57,930 nucleotides of DNA from Planctomycetota bacterium (GCA_028823345.1 JAPKBR010000023.1:1-57930); one strand, 5' to 3'; counted from the stretch's first letter, positions 43,550 through 52,614 are shown. Made by a program: numbers and translations. Notes: generated by a model not told the origin, from the sequence alone.

Positions 43550-44908
43550 ATGAGGATCCCGGTCCCACAACCAAAATCACTGCCTGCCATGCTCCTAGTG
43601 GCCGGTATAGCCACTATCTGCCTCCCAGAGAGGGGCCAGACCTATTTCCTATCCGGAGATGTGCTGGACCTGACCCAACGGCATTTCCGCATCCTCAATG
43701 GCTTCTTAGACCCCGAGGCCAACGACAATTTGGTCGCAGATCCGGATTTTCCTGGGTCATTGGGCGCAGAGTTGGCAATTCGTAAGGGCGTGGCAGAGTG
43801 GGGCTCCGGTCCCCACGGCAGCGGCGGCAGCGATCCAACCCAGGACCAACTTGGGTCTGGTGGCGCAAATTTCGACGGCTTTTACTCCGGGCGCGCCGGG
43901 GTTCCCGGGGGCACCAACGGCAACATTTTCTCAGTCATCAACACAACGTCTTCGATCCTGGCCTTCACCGAGGTCCCCTCATCAGATGGTTGGCGCATCC
44001 GCTTCTTTGAAGATCCCCGGGATTGGAACGATGGTCCCGATGGGATTCTCATCGGAGATGACCCCATGGACATTCAGGGCATCGCATGCCACGAGTACGG
44101 CCACGCCCTCGGGCTCAATCACAGCACGGATGCCGACGCCACCATGCACGCGGGCGTGCCCTCTGACAAAGGGGTCAGTCACCGCTCCTTGCACTCAGAC
44201 GATGTGCTTGGAGTCCAGGCGATCTATGGGGTAAAGAGCGCCAGCAAACCAACCATCACCGGCGTGACCTGGCAAGGCAATTGGGTCACCCTAATCGGCA
44301 CCGGGTTCCACCCGAGCGCAAACGAAGTCTGGTTCACCCAAGCCCAAGCCCCGGCCCACCGCCACCTGCTGCGCAAGGGCAACATCCCCTCCAGCCAACA
44401 GGGCACGCGCATTACCCTGCGGCCTCCTAGCGCTGCCGGATCGGGCGATGTTGTCGTACGCCTACCCGGCCTTTCGGCACAGGACCTATCGAACGCCTTC
44501 CCCCTCGACCTAGGTGTGGATTTTGGATGGACCCCTCCCGAGCACTATGGCTCCGGTGGAACTACCAGTGCGGGCACTTTCGAGCTGCAATGGCAGAGCC
44601 TACCAGCGGCTTCCGCGGGAACATTCAGGGTCTCTTTCTCGGGAGTCCCTGCCGGCCTCCCGGTGGTTCTTTTTGAGGGTAACGCCTCCGCCAACATCAA
44701 CCTACCTCTAGGTGATCTCTTGGTGGGCGGGCCCCTCGAACGCACCCTCTGGACCGTCGCGGACAGCACTGGCGCAGGTGTCATGCATGTGCCCATCGCG
44801 AATGCAGGACCGGGCCAACTGCGTTACTACCAGGCTTGGGTTTTGGATCCGTCTAGCGCGCAGGGTGCCGCCCTCAGCAACGGGCTAATGGTTGAGATCC
44901 AACCCTAG
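43550..44908 (+). CDS. Secreted matrixin-like zinc metalloprotease with IPT/TIG-like domain
   Basis: Signal peptide, then a pro-like region, and the metzincin signature H181-E-Y-G-H185-x5-H191 ('HEYGHALGLNHSTDADATMH') with Met199 as Met-turn; the preceding 'DGILIGDDPMDIQGIACHE' fits matrixins. A TIG-like beta domain follows ('KPTITGVTWQGNWVTLIGTG'). The C-terminal beta domain ends 'YYQAWVLDPSSAQGAALSNG', common in this organism type. Likely extracellular peptidase. ATG 43550 chosen for the signal peptide; a TATGAT at 43506-43511 may be its -10. Confidence 0.85.
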   Translation: MRIPVPQPKSLPAMLLVAGIATICLPERGQTYFLSGDVLDLTQRHFRILNGFLDPEANDNLVADPDFPGSLGAELAIRKGVAEWGSGPHGSGGSDPTQDQLGSGGANFDGFYSGRAGVPGGTNGNIFSVINTTSSILAFTEVPSSDGWRIRFFEDPRDWNDGPDGILIGDDPMDIQGIACHEYGHALGLNHSTDADATMHAGVPSDKGVSHRSLHSDDVLGVQAIYGVKSASKPTITGVTWQGNWVTLIGTGFHPSANEVWFTQAQAPAHRHLLRKGNIPSSQQGTRITLRPPSAAGSGDVVVRLPGLSAQDLSNAFPLDLGVDFGWTPPEHYGSGGTTSAGTFELQWQSLPAASAGTFRVSFSGVPAGLPVVLFEGNASANINLPLGDLLVGGPLERTLWTVADSTGAGVMHVPIANAGPGQLRYYQAWVLDPSSAQGAALSNGLMVEIQP

Positions 44909-44925
44909 GGATCAGCCCCGATCTT

Positions 44926-45969
44926 TCACTTGCGCACGGCCACGCGCTGCTCAATGCTCAAACGCCCGCGCATGGACATTTCCTGATGGAAGAGGTTGCC
45001 TGTGTCGAGGCCTTCGGTCAGTTTCATGGATACGGTCTCGGTGCAGTTCAGTTTCAAAGACACCGGGCGTCCAGTGATCGGATCTGCAAGTAATTGCCCG
45101 CGACCATTGAGCCCCAGGGATAGGGATGCGTTTTCGAAACTCGAGCCCTGTTCCCGTTCACGGGGAAGCAAGGTCTGACTGAGACGCTCGGTCACATCCG
45201 AATTCCAGCGACCATTGAGGCTCAAGGAAAAGACCAAGTGCCTCGCGCCCTCTTCATTGGTCTGCAACCCAAGGGGCCGCACGGTCAACTCCCCAGTGCT
45301 TTGGCCGCCAAAGGCCATTTCCAATCCACCGCCGACTCCGTTGACCAGAGTTCGGGATAAGCGGCGCCCGGCGCGTGCGGTGCCCGGGGTAAAACCCAAG
45401 TCCCCACCGGGGGCCAGCAGGCCCCCCAGGTCTTTTGCCGGGATTTTCCAAGATCCGTCTTCGGCCTTTTCCTTCCCCGCGATCCAACCCATCCAAGGGT
45501 CCACACTCAAGGACGTCAGTAAGGACTCAGCCTCTTCTCGGGCATCGTAGTAGCGGCCATAGGATTGCTCTTCTGGCGCCCAAGTCATCACCACGCTGGC
45601 CCCCACCAATTCCGTTTTGGCCGTGGCGAGCACGGGATCCTCTACTTCTGGTGGCGCCAATGCGGCAGTGCTTTCGAGGGCAATGAATTTGCGCCAAAGA
45701 GTCAAGGGTCGCTGACCAACGACCGTGCCGGCGAGGTCATCGAAAACCAAGCGCTGCTGGGAGGTGAAGCGTGCTCCACCCGGTAGGTCCCTGGACTCAC
45801 CCTCGTCAATCCGCTGCCGAAAGCCCTCAAGGGTCAGGTCGTGCACCGCAACAAAGGTGCGGCGCAGAGTTGTTCCGCTCTGGGGAGTCAAGTCCAACTG
45901 GGGCACATCCTGGGGAGTGCCTGCCGATGCCACCAAGAGCCCGATCGTTCCAAGAATTAGATTTTGCAT
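44926..45969 (-). CDS. Secreted protein of unknown function
   Basis: 347 residues from ATG 45969, with a signal peptide (MQNLILGTIGLLVASAGT). The rest is hydrophilic and beta-rich, with a regular alternation and 'FSLSLNGRWNSDVTERLSQ' and 'SLSLGLNGRGQLLADPITGR' suggesting a lipocalin- or DUF6263-like barrel; no family was recognised. Its start overlaps the stop of the MORN gene (TGATG), so the two are translated together. Confidence 0.6.
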   Translation of the reverse strand: MQNLILGTIGLLVASAGTPQDVPQLDLTPQSGTTLRRTFVAVHDLTLEGFRQRIDEGESRDLPGGARFTSQQRLVFDDLAGTVVGQRPLTLWRKFIALESTAALAPPEVEDPVLATAKTELVGASVVMTWAPEEQSYGRYYDAREEAESLLTSLSVDPWMGWIAGKEKAEDGSWKIPAKDLGGLLAPGGDLGFTPGTARAGRRLSRTLVNGVGGGLEMAFGGQSTGELTVRPLGLQTNEEGARHLVFSLSLNGRWNSDVTERLSQTLLPREREQGSSFENASLSLGLNGRGQLLADPITGRPVSLKLNCTETVSMKLTEGLDTGNLFHQEMSMRGRLSIEQRVAVRK

Positions 45970-46868
45970 CAAAGTACCTTCTTGCCCTCTTCGTAAGTTC
46001 CACTCTGGTCCGTGTCCACATTTCCTAGGCGATCCAAAATCACCCAAATGCCCTCGCGCTTGCCCGCCTTGATGGGCCCTTTGCCCCGACGTGCTCCCGT
46101 GGGCCAAAACTCCTCGTACTCACCGGCCTGCACTCCATTGACCATGGGGCCAATGGCCGCCGCCTTGCCGTTGGGATAGTAGCTCGTCCACAACCCATGC
46201 TGAATGCCGGTGACATAGGGGCCCTTGCCCAGCATATATCCTTCCTTGGCATACAACTCCCAGACTCCGGACTCCTTGCCATTCTTGTAGCCCCCCTTGC
46301 GCTCAAGGGTGCCCTTCTCATGCCAGTTGCTCCACTCGCCCGACTTGCGTCCGCGGCTGTAGATGCCCTGTTCGGACTTATTGCCATTGGGGTGATAAGC
46401 CACATAGGCCCCGTGGGCCACGCCCGCTTCAAAAGTATGGCGCACCGATTTATTGCCGTCCTTGTCCCATCGCAGAAACAGTCCCACGCGCAGACCGTTT
46501 TCCCAACTGCCTTCCACTTGCTTCTTCTCGCTGGAATGGAATACCACCCAGGGGCCAGTGCGTTTTCCGCGCACGAATTCCCCCTCAGATCGTTTCTTGC
46601 CGTTGGGCCTCCAAAAGGTCCAAGGGCCCACGCGTTGGTAGTCCTCGAAAACCCCCACATAGGCACGCTTGCCATTCTCGTGCCAGCCGGTCCAGAGACC
46701 TTCCCTGCGGCCCGCAACAATGCGTCCCTCCCGGGCCTTGTTGCCAGACGGGTGTAGGATGGTGACGACGTCTCCCTCGACCGACTCGGGATCTTGGGAA
46801 ACGGGAACTGGAACGGCCGCCCAGACTGTGCAGCACAGAAGGATGAGGAGGAGGGGAGAGTAGCGCAT
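45969..46868 (-). CDS. YwqK-type MORN-repeat secreted protein
   Basis: Signal peptide from ATG 46868 (MRYSPLLLILLCCTVWA) followed by about ten MORN_2/YwqK repeats of roughly 23 residues: 'GLWTGWHENGKRAYVGVFED', 'GPWTFWRPNGKKRSEGEFV', 'GAYVAYHPNGNKSEQGIY', 'GLWTSYYPNGKAAAIGPMV', 'GEYEEFWPTGARRGKGPI'. Such proteins are sometimes called YwqK antitoxins, but nothing here indicates a toxin partner. The reading frame is open upstream to 47264 without a stop. Confidence 0.8.
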   Translation of the reverse strand: MRYSPLLLILLCCTVWAAVPVPVSQDPESVEGDVVTILHPSGNKAREGRIVAGRREGLWTGWHENGKRAYVGVFEDYQRVGPWTFWRPNGKKRSEGEFVRGKRTGPWVVFHSSEKKQVEGSWENGLRVGLFLRWDKDGNKSVRHTFEAGVAHGAYVAYHPNGNKSEQGIYSRGRKSGEWSNWHEKGTLERKGGYKNGKESGVWELYAKEGYMLGKGPYVTGIQHGLWTSYYPNGKAAAIGPMVNGVQAGEYEEFWPTGARRGKGPIKAGKREGIWVILDRLGNVDTDQSGTYEEGKKVL

Positions 46869-47241
46869 GATTTGGCTTGGGAGCCTACGGTGAGTCGGCC
46901 CCAGAGTTGGTGTTCGACCCGAGGATGCCCTTTTCTGGACCCAATGTGGGGGGGCAATGAGAGGTGGCACCTGGGGCACCAAGAGCAGCTTGTCTCCAAT
47001 CCACCAGGGCCGGCGCACAGGAACCATCCCCACGAGCGCCAGACCAGCTTCCCGGACCTCCGCCAGGGCCTGGGCTTTCCCGGGCCAAATGCGGGGCCCC
47101 TCCTCCCCGAACCAGCGAGCAGGGATCCCCCTCAACCTGCGCCTGCGCCCCCGGGCCTGGGACCAACGGCGATCGTAGGGGCGCGCAACCTCGGCCTGGG
47201 CGTAGACGTCTAGCCGTCCCTCTCGGGGGATGGGGAGCCCA
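46869..47241 (-). other. 373-bp gap with an uninterrupted frame continuous with the MORN gene
   Basis: The MORN reading frame stays open back to TTG 47264 inside the DUF72 gene. The implied 132 residues include plausible protein ('ALAEVREAGLALVGMVPVRR', 'IGDKLLLVPQVPPLI') with GC-rich third positions, but end in the MORN signal peptide. Either a non-coding spacer or an N-terminal extension. No promoter box, terminator or RNA recognised. Confidence 0.35.
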
Positions 47242-48120
47242 TTAGAACAACTCCCCCGGAGCAATCCCCGGTGCAGGTTCTAGCTTCACGCCACCCGCGG
47301 CCAGCAACATGCCCAAACTATCTGCGCTGGCCGGGCCGTGTCCCGCAAAATGGTTGTTTGCAAACACATAGGTCTCCCTGACCTGAGCGCTCATGGGCAC
47401 CAACCAGTCTGCCCACCGTTGTAAGCGTTCCTGGCGGTCCACCACCAGGGAGTCAAAGGTGGATGTCAAGGCATTGGTCACCTTGCGGTCACCCACCAGA
47501 CGCACGTAGATACGGTCACTTGTGAGCAAATTCAGATCAGGGGCCAACGTATCGGGATGGGGCATCATGGGCAGGTCCGCCAGCACCAAGGTGATGGCCC
47601 GCTGGCGCAGGACTTCCAAGAGAGGCTCACACAGCCACTCTCGATTGCGTAATTCGACCCCATAAGCTCCATTCTGTGGGAGTTGATCCAGGAAAGGCAC
47701 CAAGCGTTCCAAGAAGGCATCTAGATCAGCAAAGGCCCCGGCATTGAAATAGGGAAACTGCATGATCAAGGGACCCGCGCGTTCACCCAGTTCGTGCATG
47801 GCACCCAAGAACCCTGCGCAGTCCTGGCGGGTGAATTCCGGATGCAGGACCCGACTGCCGTCGGGTTGGGGCCCTTTGCCCCCATGAACAATCGAGCGCG
47901 GAAACTTGGCGCAAAGACGAAAATCTTTCGGGGTACGCTCGCGCCAGCCGGCAACCATGCGCGCTGATGGCACGCGATAATAAGTCACGTCCGCTTCCAC
48001 CGCGGGAAACCGAGTGGCGTAGTGACCCAAGAATTTCCCCTGGGGAAGACCCCTAGGATAGAAGGCTCCCAGCCAGCCCTTTTCGGACCAACTGGACGTG
48101 CCAAGCCTCACGACCCCCAT
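47242..48120 (-). CDS. DUF72 family protein (YecE-like TIM barrel)
   Basis: 292 residues: N-terminal 'VRLGTSSWSEKGWLGAFYP', 'HYATRFPAVEADVTYYRVPS', 'DFRLCAKFPRSIVHG', 'LIMQFPYFNAGAFADLDAF', 'AYGVELRNREWL', and C-terminal 'TYVFANNHFAGHGPASA' define DUF72. The biochemical role of the family is not established; the fold resembles sugar-isomerase/UV-endonuclease-type barrels. Cytoplasmic. First gene of a possible minus-strand run with the MORN and 347-aa genes. Confidence 0.92.
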   Translation of the reverse strand: MGVVRLGTSSWSEKGWLGAFYPRGLPQGKFLGHYATRFPAVEADVTYYRVPSARMVAGWRERTPKDFRLCAKFPRSIVHGGKGPQPDGSRVLHPEFTRQDCAGFLGAMHELGERAGPLIMQFPYFNAGAFADLDAFLERLVPFLDQLPQNGAYGVELRNREWLCEPLLEVLRQRAITLVLADLPMMPHPDTLAPDLNLLTSDRIYVRLVGDRKVTNALTSTFDSLVVDRQERLQRWADWLVPMSAQVRETYVFANNHFAGHGPASADSLGMLLAAGGVKLEPAPGIAPGELF

Positions 48121-48386
48121 ACGAAGATCCCCCTTTTACCCGGCGCAAATCTCAATTCGAGAGTTTTCCCAGCGCTGAGAGTTTCCCTTCCAATGGAGGC
48201 CGTATGCGTGGAAATACGCCCCAAAGTGGCACTTGAGCGGGTCGCAGGAGAGGTTTCGGTATGCACCCCCCCATCCTAGAGTCCGCGGCAGGGTCCACCC
48301 AAGTTCGATTTCCTTGGATTCGCCACAAGAACGAGCACTCCGGGTATCGAAGCTATAGGTGTCCCCCATTGGGAAACAATACCACT

Positions 48387-49010
48387 ATGAACCATACCAT
48401 TCTTGTAATTCACGACGACCCCGCCGCCCTTGCCCGTATTGGTGCACGACTTGAGCGAGGTGGCCACGATGTTCGCAGGGCGCGCAGCGCTGCTGAAGCC
48501 CGTCGAGTAATCGTCGAAGAGGATCCAGGCATCATCCTCACCCCCGTTTGCCTCTCCGACCTCCCCGCTGAACGCCCCGCTGAGCACTTCCGATCCCTCC
48601 GCAAGGACATCGGAGTCATCCTCTTAGCGCAGGGTGCCGAGGTGGACGAAGCCGCGAGCATGCTCGACCGCAGTGCGGACGACTTTGTGATCATCCCCAT
48701 GGAGGAACCCCGACTCGTCACCGCTGTGGACCATGTCTTGGAGCGCCAAGAACTACAGGCCCGCCTTGAGAACCGCAACGTAACGAGCCCCTCCAGCACA
48801 AGCTCGAGCGCCCCAAGCACGAACTTTGTGCAGGCCGGCGAAATCCTGCACTTTGCACACTACGAGCGTGAGATCCTCCTGCACGCCCTGCTCACCACGG
48901 GTTGGAACGTGAAAGAGACCGCCACCCGCCTCAAAATCGGGCGAGCAACGCTCTACCGCAAGATTGAGCGCTATGACCTTCGGACCTATCGTCATCGCGA
49001 CGCCGGTTGA
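48387..49010 (+). CDS. Pseudo-receiver response-regulator-like protein with Fis-type HTH
   Basis: 207 residues. Residues 1-120 have the CheY fold pattern with acidic pair D10-D11, but the phosphorylation Asp position is Pro53 ('GIILTPVCLSDLP'), the switch Thr/Ser position is Leu/Ala ('VILLAQG') and the conserved Lys is missing ('FVIIPMEEP'). A Ser-rich linker (about 133-147) leads to a Fis/NtrC-type helix-turn-helix ('LLTTGWNVKETATRLKIGRA', then 'TLYRKIERYDL'). DNA-binding regulator probably not controlled by phosphorylation; no histidine kinase and no AAA+ domain. ATG 48387 begins the receiver strand. Confidence 0.85.
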   Translation: MNHTILVIHDDPAALARIGARLERGGHDVRRARSAAEARRVIVEEDPGIILTPVCLSDLPAERPAEHFRSLRKDIGVILLAQGAEVDEAASMLDRSADDFVIIPMEEPRLVTAVDHVLERQELQARLENRNVTSPSSTSSSAPSTNFVQAGEILHFAHYEREILLHALLTTGWNVKETATRLKIGRATLYRKIERYDLRTYRHRDAG

Positions 49011-49039
49011 GCCTCTCACACCCGAGAGCCTTAAATTGC

Positions 49040-49079
49040 GATCGGGGGCACCTCTAAGGGGTGCCCCCGATCTTATTTA
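49040..49079 (+). terminator. Strong hairpin terminator
   Basis: Perfect 13-bp stem GATCGGGGGCACC / GGTGCCCCCGATC (49040-49052 and 49060-49072) with a 7-nt loop, followed by TTATTT. Ends the regulator gene. Confidence 0.85.
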
Positions 49080-49190
49080 CCGGGCCGGTTCCCTGCCCTG
49101 TAGACTTCCGAAGCCCCTCCGGAGGGCCCTGCCATTATTTGAACGGGGCCAACAGGCCCAAGGTCTGGTCGTATACACCCAGACAATCCC

Positions 49191-50492
49191 ATGACCATCC
49201 CCAGCATACTCCTCACAGCCGGCTTCGCCCTAATGGCCGCAGCCCCCCCTTCCAGCGCGCTCCAAACCGAAGGGCCGTTCCTGCCACTCAAGAGCCAGGA
49301 CGCTTTCGCACGTGCCGAAAAGGAGGGCCTACCAGTCCTGATCTGGTTCACTGACCCTGAACTACCCGAGTGCCGCCGCATGGCCCGGATTTTCAAGGAC
49401 GAAAGCCTCACAAACTGGATCAAGGAAAACACCATCTGCATCCAAGTTAGGCCCCAGGACGAGCCCAAGCTCGCGTCCCACTATGCGGCCCAAGCGCCGC
49501 CTGCCACTGTGCTGGTCCAAAACACCCGCCAACTGATCGAGCGCCTTGACGGAGTCGTGAGCGCAGACAAGTTCCTGAGCACTTTTGAACTCGCCGTGAC
49601 CGGCCTCCGCACAGCAGTGCTGCCCGAAGGGGATTTAGCCAAGGACCCCTACGCTTGGCTTGCTTGGGGCAACCACCTCTTCACCCTTGGGAGCAACCCC
49701 GAAGAGTGCCTTAACGCCTACACCTGGGTCCTCGACTACGCGGAAAAAACTCACCCTGGCTTACGGGCTCGCAGTCTTGAGTTTCTACTCAAGCGTATTG
49801 CGTATCTCAAGCTAGGCACGGATTTGGCTACCCCAAGGCTAACTCAGCGCAGGGCTGACATCCAGCGCCTCATCGTCGGCGGCAAAGCCACCGAGCAAAA
49901 CATCTACGAGCTCATCCGTTTCAATTTCTGGCTACGGCAGGAAAAAAACACCACCGACTTTTTCGCTCAGCTCACCAACCAGGACGAAGTTCAAAAGGGA
50001 ATCCGCGAAATTCTCATCTGGCACGACTTGGAGCAAATCATTGCGTGGCGCAACTACAGCGCTGTACGCGAATTGGTTCCTGATCCGAAACCGATGATTC
50101 TTCAGCGCTTCGAGGCTCTCGCAGCAAGCACAGAGGACGCCAGTAAACCCGCCCCCCTCTTGGCATACGGACTCACGGACAGTCGCAGCCGAATCGTTAG
50201 GGACGCGGCTTTGCACTATGAGGCCCTACTCTTTAGCGGCCTCGGCAAGCAAGCCAAGGATCTAAAATCGGTGGTGCTGAGCCGAGTCGCCACGGGCCGG
50301 GCCTATGTGATTTTCATGGCCAAGAGCAACCGCTTGAAGCTCTACGCCCTCTCGAAAGAAACCGGGGAGGCGGGTATGGAAGCGCTCGGTCCCAAGGGGC
50401 AGAAAATGGTGGGAACGGCCCTGATAAGATCCGAAAACCTCGGTAAGGCCGAAACCGCAGACCCCGAGAAGACTGTCGAAGACGGGCGTTGA
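49191..50492 (+). CDS. Secreted thioredoxin-fold protein lacking CxxC, with helical repeats
   Basis: 433 residues. Signal peptide to about residue 24, then a thioredoxin-like domain ('FARAEKEGLPVLIWFTDPEL', 'SHYAAQAPPATVLVQNT' with the cis-Pro position). The active site is 'PELPECRRM', keeping one Cys. Residues 150-430 are helical, HEAT/TPR-like. Redox activity is doubtful; a structural or thiol-binding role is possible. No other assignment. Confidence 0.6.
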   Translation: MTIPSILLTAGFALMAAAPPSSALQTEGPFLPLKSQDAFARAEKEGLPVLIWFTDPELPECRRMARIFKDESLTNWIKENTICIQVRPQDEPKLASHYAAQAPPATVLVQNTRQLIERLDGVVSADKFLSTFELAVTGLRTAVLPEGDLAKDPYAWLAWGNHLFTLGSNPEECLNAYTWVLDYAEKTHPGLRARSLEFLLKRIAYLKLGTDLATPRLTQRRADIQRLIVGGKATEQNIYELIRFNFWLRQEKNTTDFFAQLTNQDEVQKGIREILIWHDLEQIIAWRNYSAVRELVPDPKPMILQRFEALAASTEDASKPAPLLAYGLTDSRSRIVRDAALHYEALLFSGLGKQAKDLKSVVLSRVATGRAYVIFMAKSNRLKLYALSKETGEAGMEALGPKGQKMVGTALIRSENLGKAETADPEKTVEDGR

Positions 50493-50553
50493 AGACAGGC
50501 CGCTCGGGACCCTAAGGTAATGAGCAACCCGTGAGAGCGGTGTCACCAGACCG

Positions 50554-52011
50554 ATGAAGGCCACCGACAGAACAAGCAACAGCGCCACAGGTTTCCAGCA
50601 CAAGCTACTGGGGATCCTACTGCTGGGACTGCTCCTCCGATTTGCATTGCTCCTGCTGGCCATGCCGGTGGAGCTTCAATCTGACGAGGCAAACTACGTC
50701 TTCTTAGCCCTCGGGCTTGAGCGTTTCGGGATTTACTTCGACTGCTACCGCTACCTTTGGCCGCCGCTCTATCCGGGGTTTCTGCGGCTCTGCTTTTTCC
50801 TTGCCGATGAGCAAGGCCTGCTGTTGGCACGGGTCATACAAGTGCTGAGCACGGTTTCGATCGGTTGGAGCTGCATGGCGATTGCGCGCCGGCTCTTCAA
50901 TGACCGGATCGCCCTGGTTACTGGGGTCTTGTGGGTACTGCACCTGCCCCTCGCTTCCTATTCGCACCTACTCTGGAGCGAGTCCCTCTCCCTTGCCCTT
51001 TGGGGTCCGGCCCTGGCCCTCTTGATCGCCGCCAGCCACGACCCCGGGCATCCCGCACGGGGGCTGAGGCTCCTGGGCTATGCACTGCTCGCGGGTATTA
51101 GCGTGCACCTCAAGGAGTCCAACCTCTACCTGACACCGCTCCTGCTCTTGCCCCTCGCCTGGACCCTTCGATGCCAAGGGACAAAGCCCGTGGAGATTCT
51201 ACGGGTGGTCAGCTTGCCCCTGTTGCTCTTTACCCTGGTGATACTCCCTTGGAGCCTGCGTAACCTCGAAGTTTATGGCCGCTTGACCGTGGCCTCGACT
51301 CTGGGGGAAAACGTGTACAACGGACTCAATGCCACCCACCGGAACTTTGATTTGATACCGGTGAACACGACGCTCCAACGGCAGGGCCTTCCGATCCTCA
51401 AAGTCCGCGAGCCCATGCGTGGGGCCAGTAGTACCCATGGGAACCTGATTTCTTGGCCCCGGGCAGAAGAGGAGCTCAACCTCCCCTTGCGCTTGGACGC
51501 CAACCGCCGGCGGGGCTTGGAGTTTGCCCAAGCCCACCCCGGCTGGTTTTTTAAAGCGCGCATGCAAAAACTCAGCGACCTCGTCGCGCCCGTGAGTTTC
51601 TTGACACGCCACCTGACCCTTGGACACTACCCGAGCAGCCTGGCCCAATTCCGAGTCCCCCTCGTTCTCTGGTCCCTGGCCGCCGCGGCCCTAACACTGC
51701 TGCTGGGGATCATCGGCCTCGCTGCCCGCATGCCCGCCAGTCCCGCCGCAGGAATCTTTGCCCTACAGGGCGCGTACTATTTGGCAACGGGCTCCCTTGT
51801 GGCCATGTCCCGATTCCGACTCCCGCTTGTTCCCATCCTGCTGATCGGTTGTGCCAGCTTGATCTGCCTCGGCCTGCGCGGGCTCTCGCTCCCCCGGAGG
51901 GCACTCTGCGTCGCAGGGACCCTAAGCCTGCTGGCCCTTTGGGTGCTGGGCTCTCCCACCACCCTCGGGTTACTGCGAGCCGCCCTTGGGGGCCTGGAGG
52001 CTTCCCCATGA
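50554..52011 (+). CDS. GT39/ArnT-like membrane glycosyltransferase
   Basis: 485 residues with about 11 membrane helices and the GT-C first-loop motif 'VELQSDEANYVFLALGLERF' (Asp-Glu) followed by 'YLWPPLYPGFLRLCF'. Uses a lipid-linked sugar to modify an extracytoplasmic acceptor. No TPRs, unlike the other GT39-like protein at 8.9-10.9 kb. Heads a four-gene plus-strand group; its stop overlaps the next start (ATGA at 52008). Confidence 0.83.
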   Translation: MKATDRTSNSATGFQHKLLGILLLGLLLRFALLLLAMPVELQSDEANYVFLALGLERFGIYFDCYRYLWPPLYPGFLRLCFFLADEQGLLLARVIQVLSTVSIGWSCMAIARRLFNDRIALVTGVLWVLHLPLASYSHLLWSESLSLALWGPALALLIAASHDPGHPARGLRLLGYALLAGISVHLKESNLYLTPLLLLPLAWTLRCQGTKPVEILRVVSLPLLLFTLVILPWSLRNLEVYGRLTVASTLGENVYNGLNATHRNFDLIPVNTTLQRQGLPILKVREPMRGASSTHGNLISWPRAEEELNLPLRLDANRRRGLEFAQAHPGWFFKARMQKLSDLVAPVSFLTRHLTLGHYPSSLAQFRVPLVLWSLAAAALTLLLGIIGLAARMPASPAAGIFALQGAYYLATGSLVAMSRFRLPLVPILLIGCASLICLGLRGLSLPRRALCVAGTLSLLALWVLGSPTTLGLLRAALGGLEASP

Positions 52012-52586
52012 AAGCCTGGCGAGGACACCTTCTGCTGCTGGTCCTGATTGGGGGCCTGACGGGCCTGCATGCTCTCAATCACCGCAACGAGAGCCAATTG
52101 CGCGGGGACCTCACAGGGTTTCTGGGAACATCGAAGTCACCCGGCAACCAGCTCTCGAGCCTGGCACTGATTGCTGACCTGCACCTACTGCTCAACCGTC
52201 CCGAGCCAATCAGCACCGCCGAAGGTCAACGGATCACAGAGCTTCTGCTCGCCAGCGACGACCCCCTCCTGCGGGAATATGCCCTCACAACGGACCTATG
52301 TAGGCTTTCTGAGCGCGCCGCCGACCAGATTCCCGAGATCCAAGAGCAACGGGTTCTGGGAACCAATCCACTCCCCCTCGACGGCCCCTGGTGGCGCGAA
52401 TACGTGACCTACCGGCGCAAGGTCGGGGGCAAGCAGGTGGGCGGGCGTAAACGGCTCGACAACCTGGAATTGGGCTGGTACCGCCAAGCCCTGCGCGGAG
52501 AGGATCCCCCGCGCGAGGCTCTGTTTGAACACCTGGTGAAACGGGTGCGAGACGCCCATGTGGGGCCCATCCCTCGGGGACAATGA
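52008..52586 (+). CDS. Membrane-anchored protein of unknown function
   Basis: 192 residues; one N-terminal membrane segment (GHLLLLVLIGGLTGLHAL) and a hydrophilic helical remainder with 'LNRPEPISTAEGQRITELLL'. No family recognised. ATGA overlap with the glycosyltransferase fixes the start and suggests a role alongside it. Confidence 0.6.
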   Translation: MKAWRGHLLLLVLIGGLTGLHALNHRNESQLRGDLTGFLGTSKSPGNQLSSLALIADLHLLLNRPEPISTAEGQRITELLLASDDPLLREYALTTDLCRLSERAADQIPEIQEQRVLGTNPLPLDGPWWREYVTYRRKVGGKQVGGRKRLDNLELGWYRQALRGEDPPREALFEHLVKRVRDAHVGPIPRGQ

Positions 52587-52614
52587 TGCCCGTCCAAGGC
52601 AAATCCTGATCAGC

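Noticed and set aside
45969-46868. Toxin-antitoxin module based on the YwqK name
   Set aside because: Both neighbouring proteins are exported and no toxin-like gene is adjacent.
48136-48369. 77-codon minus-strand frame upstream of DUF72
   Set aside because: No start signal or domain; overlaps the regulator's promoter region.
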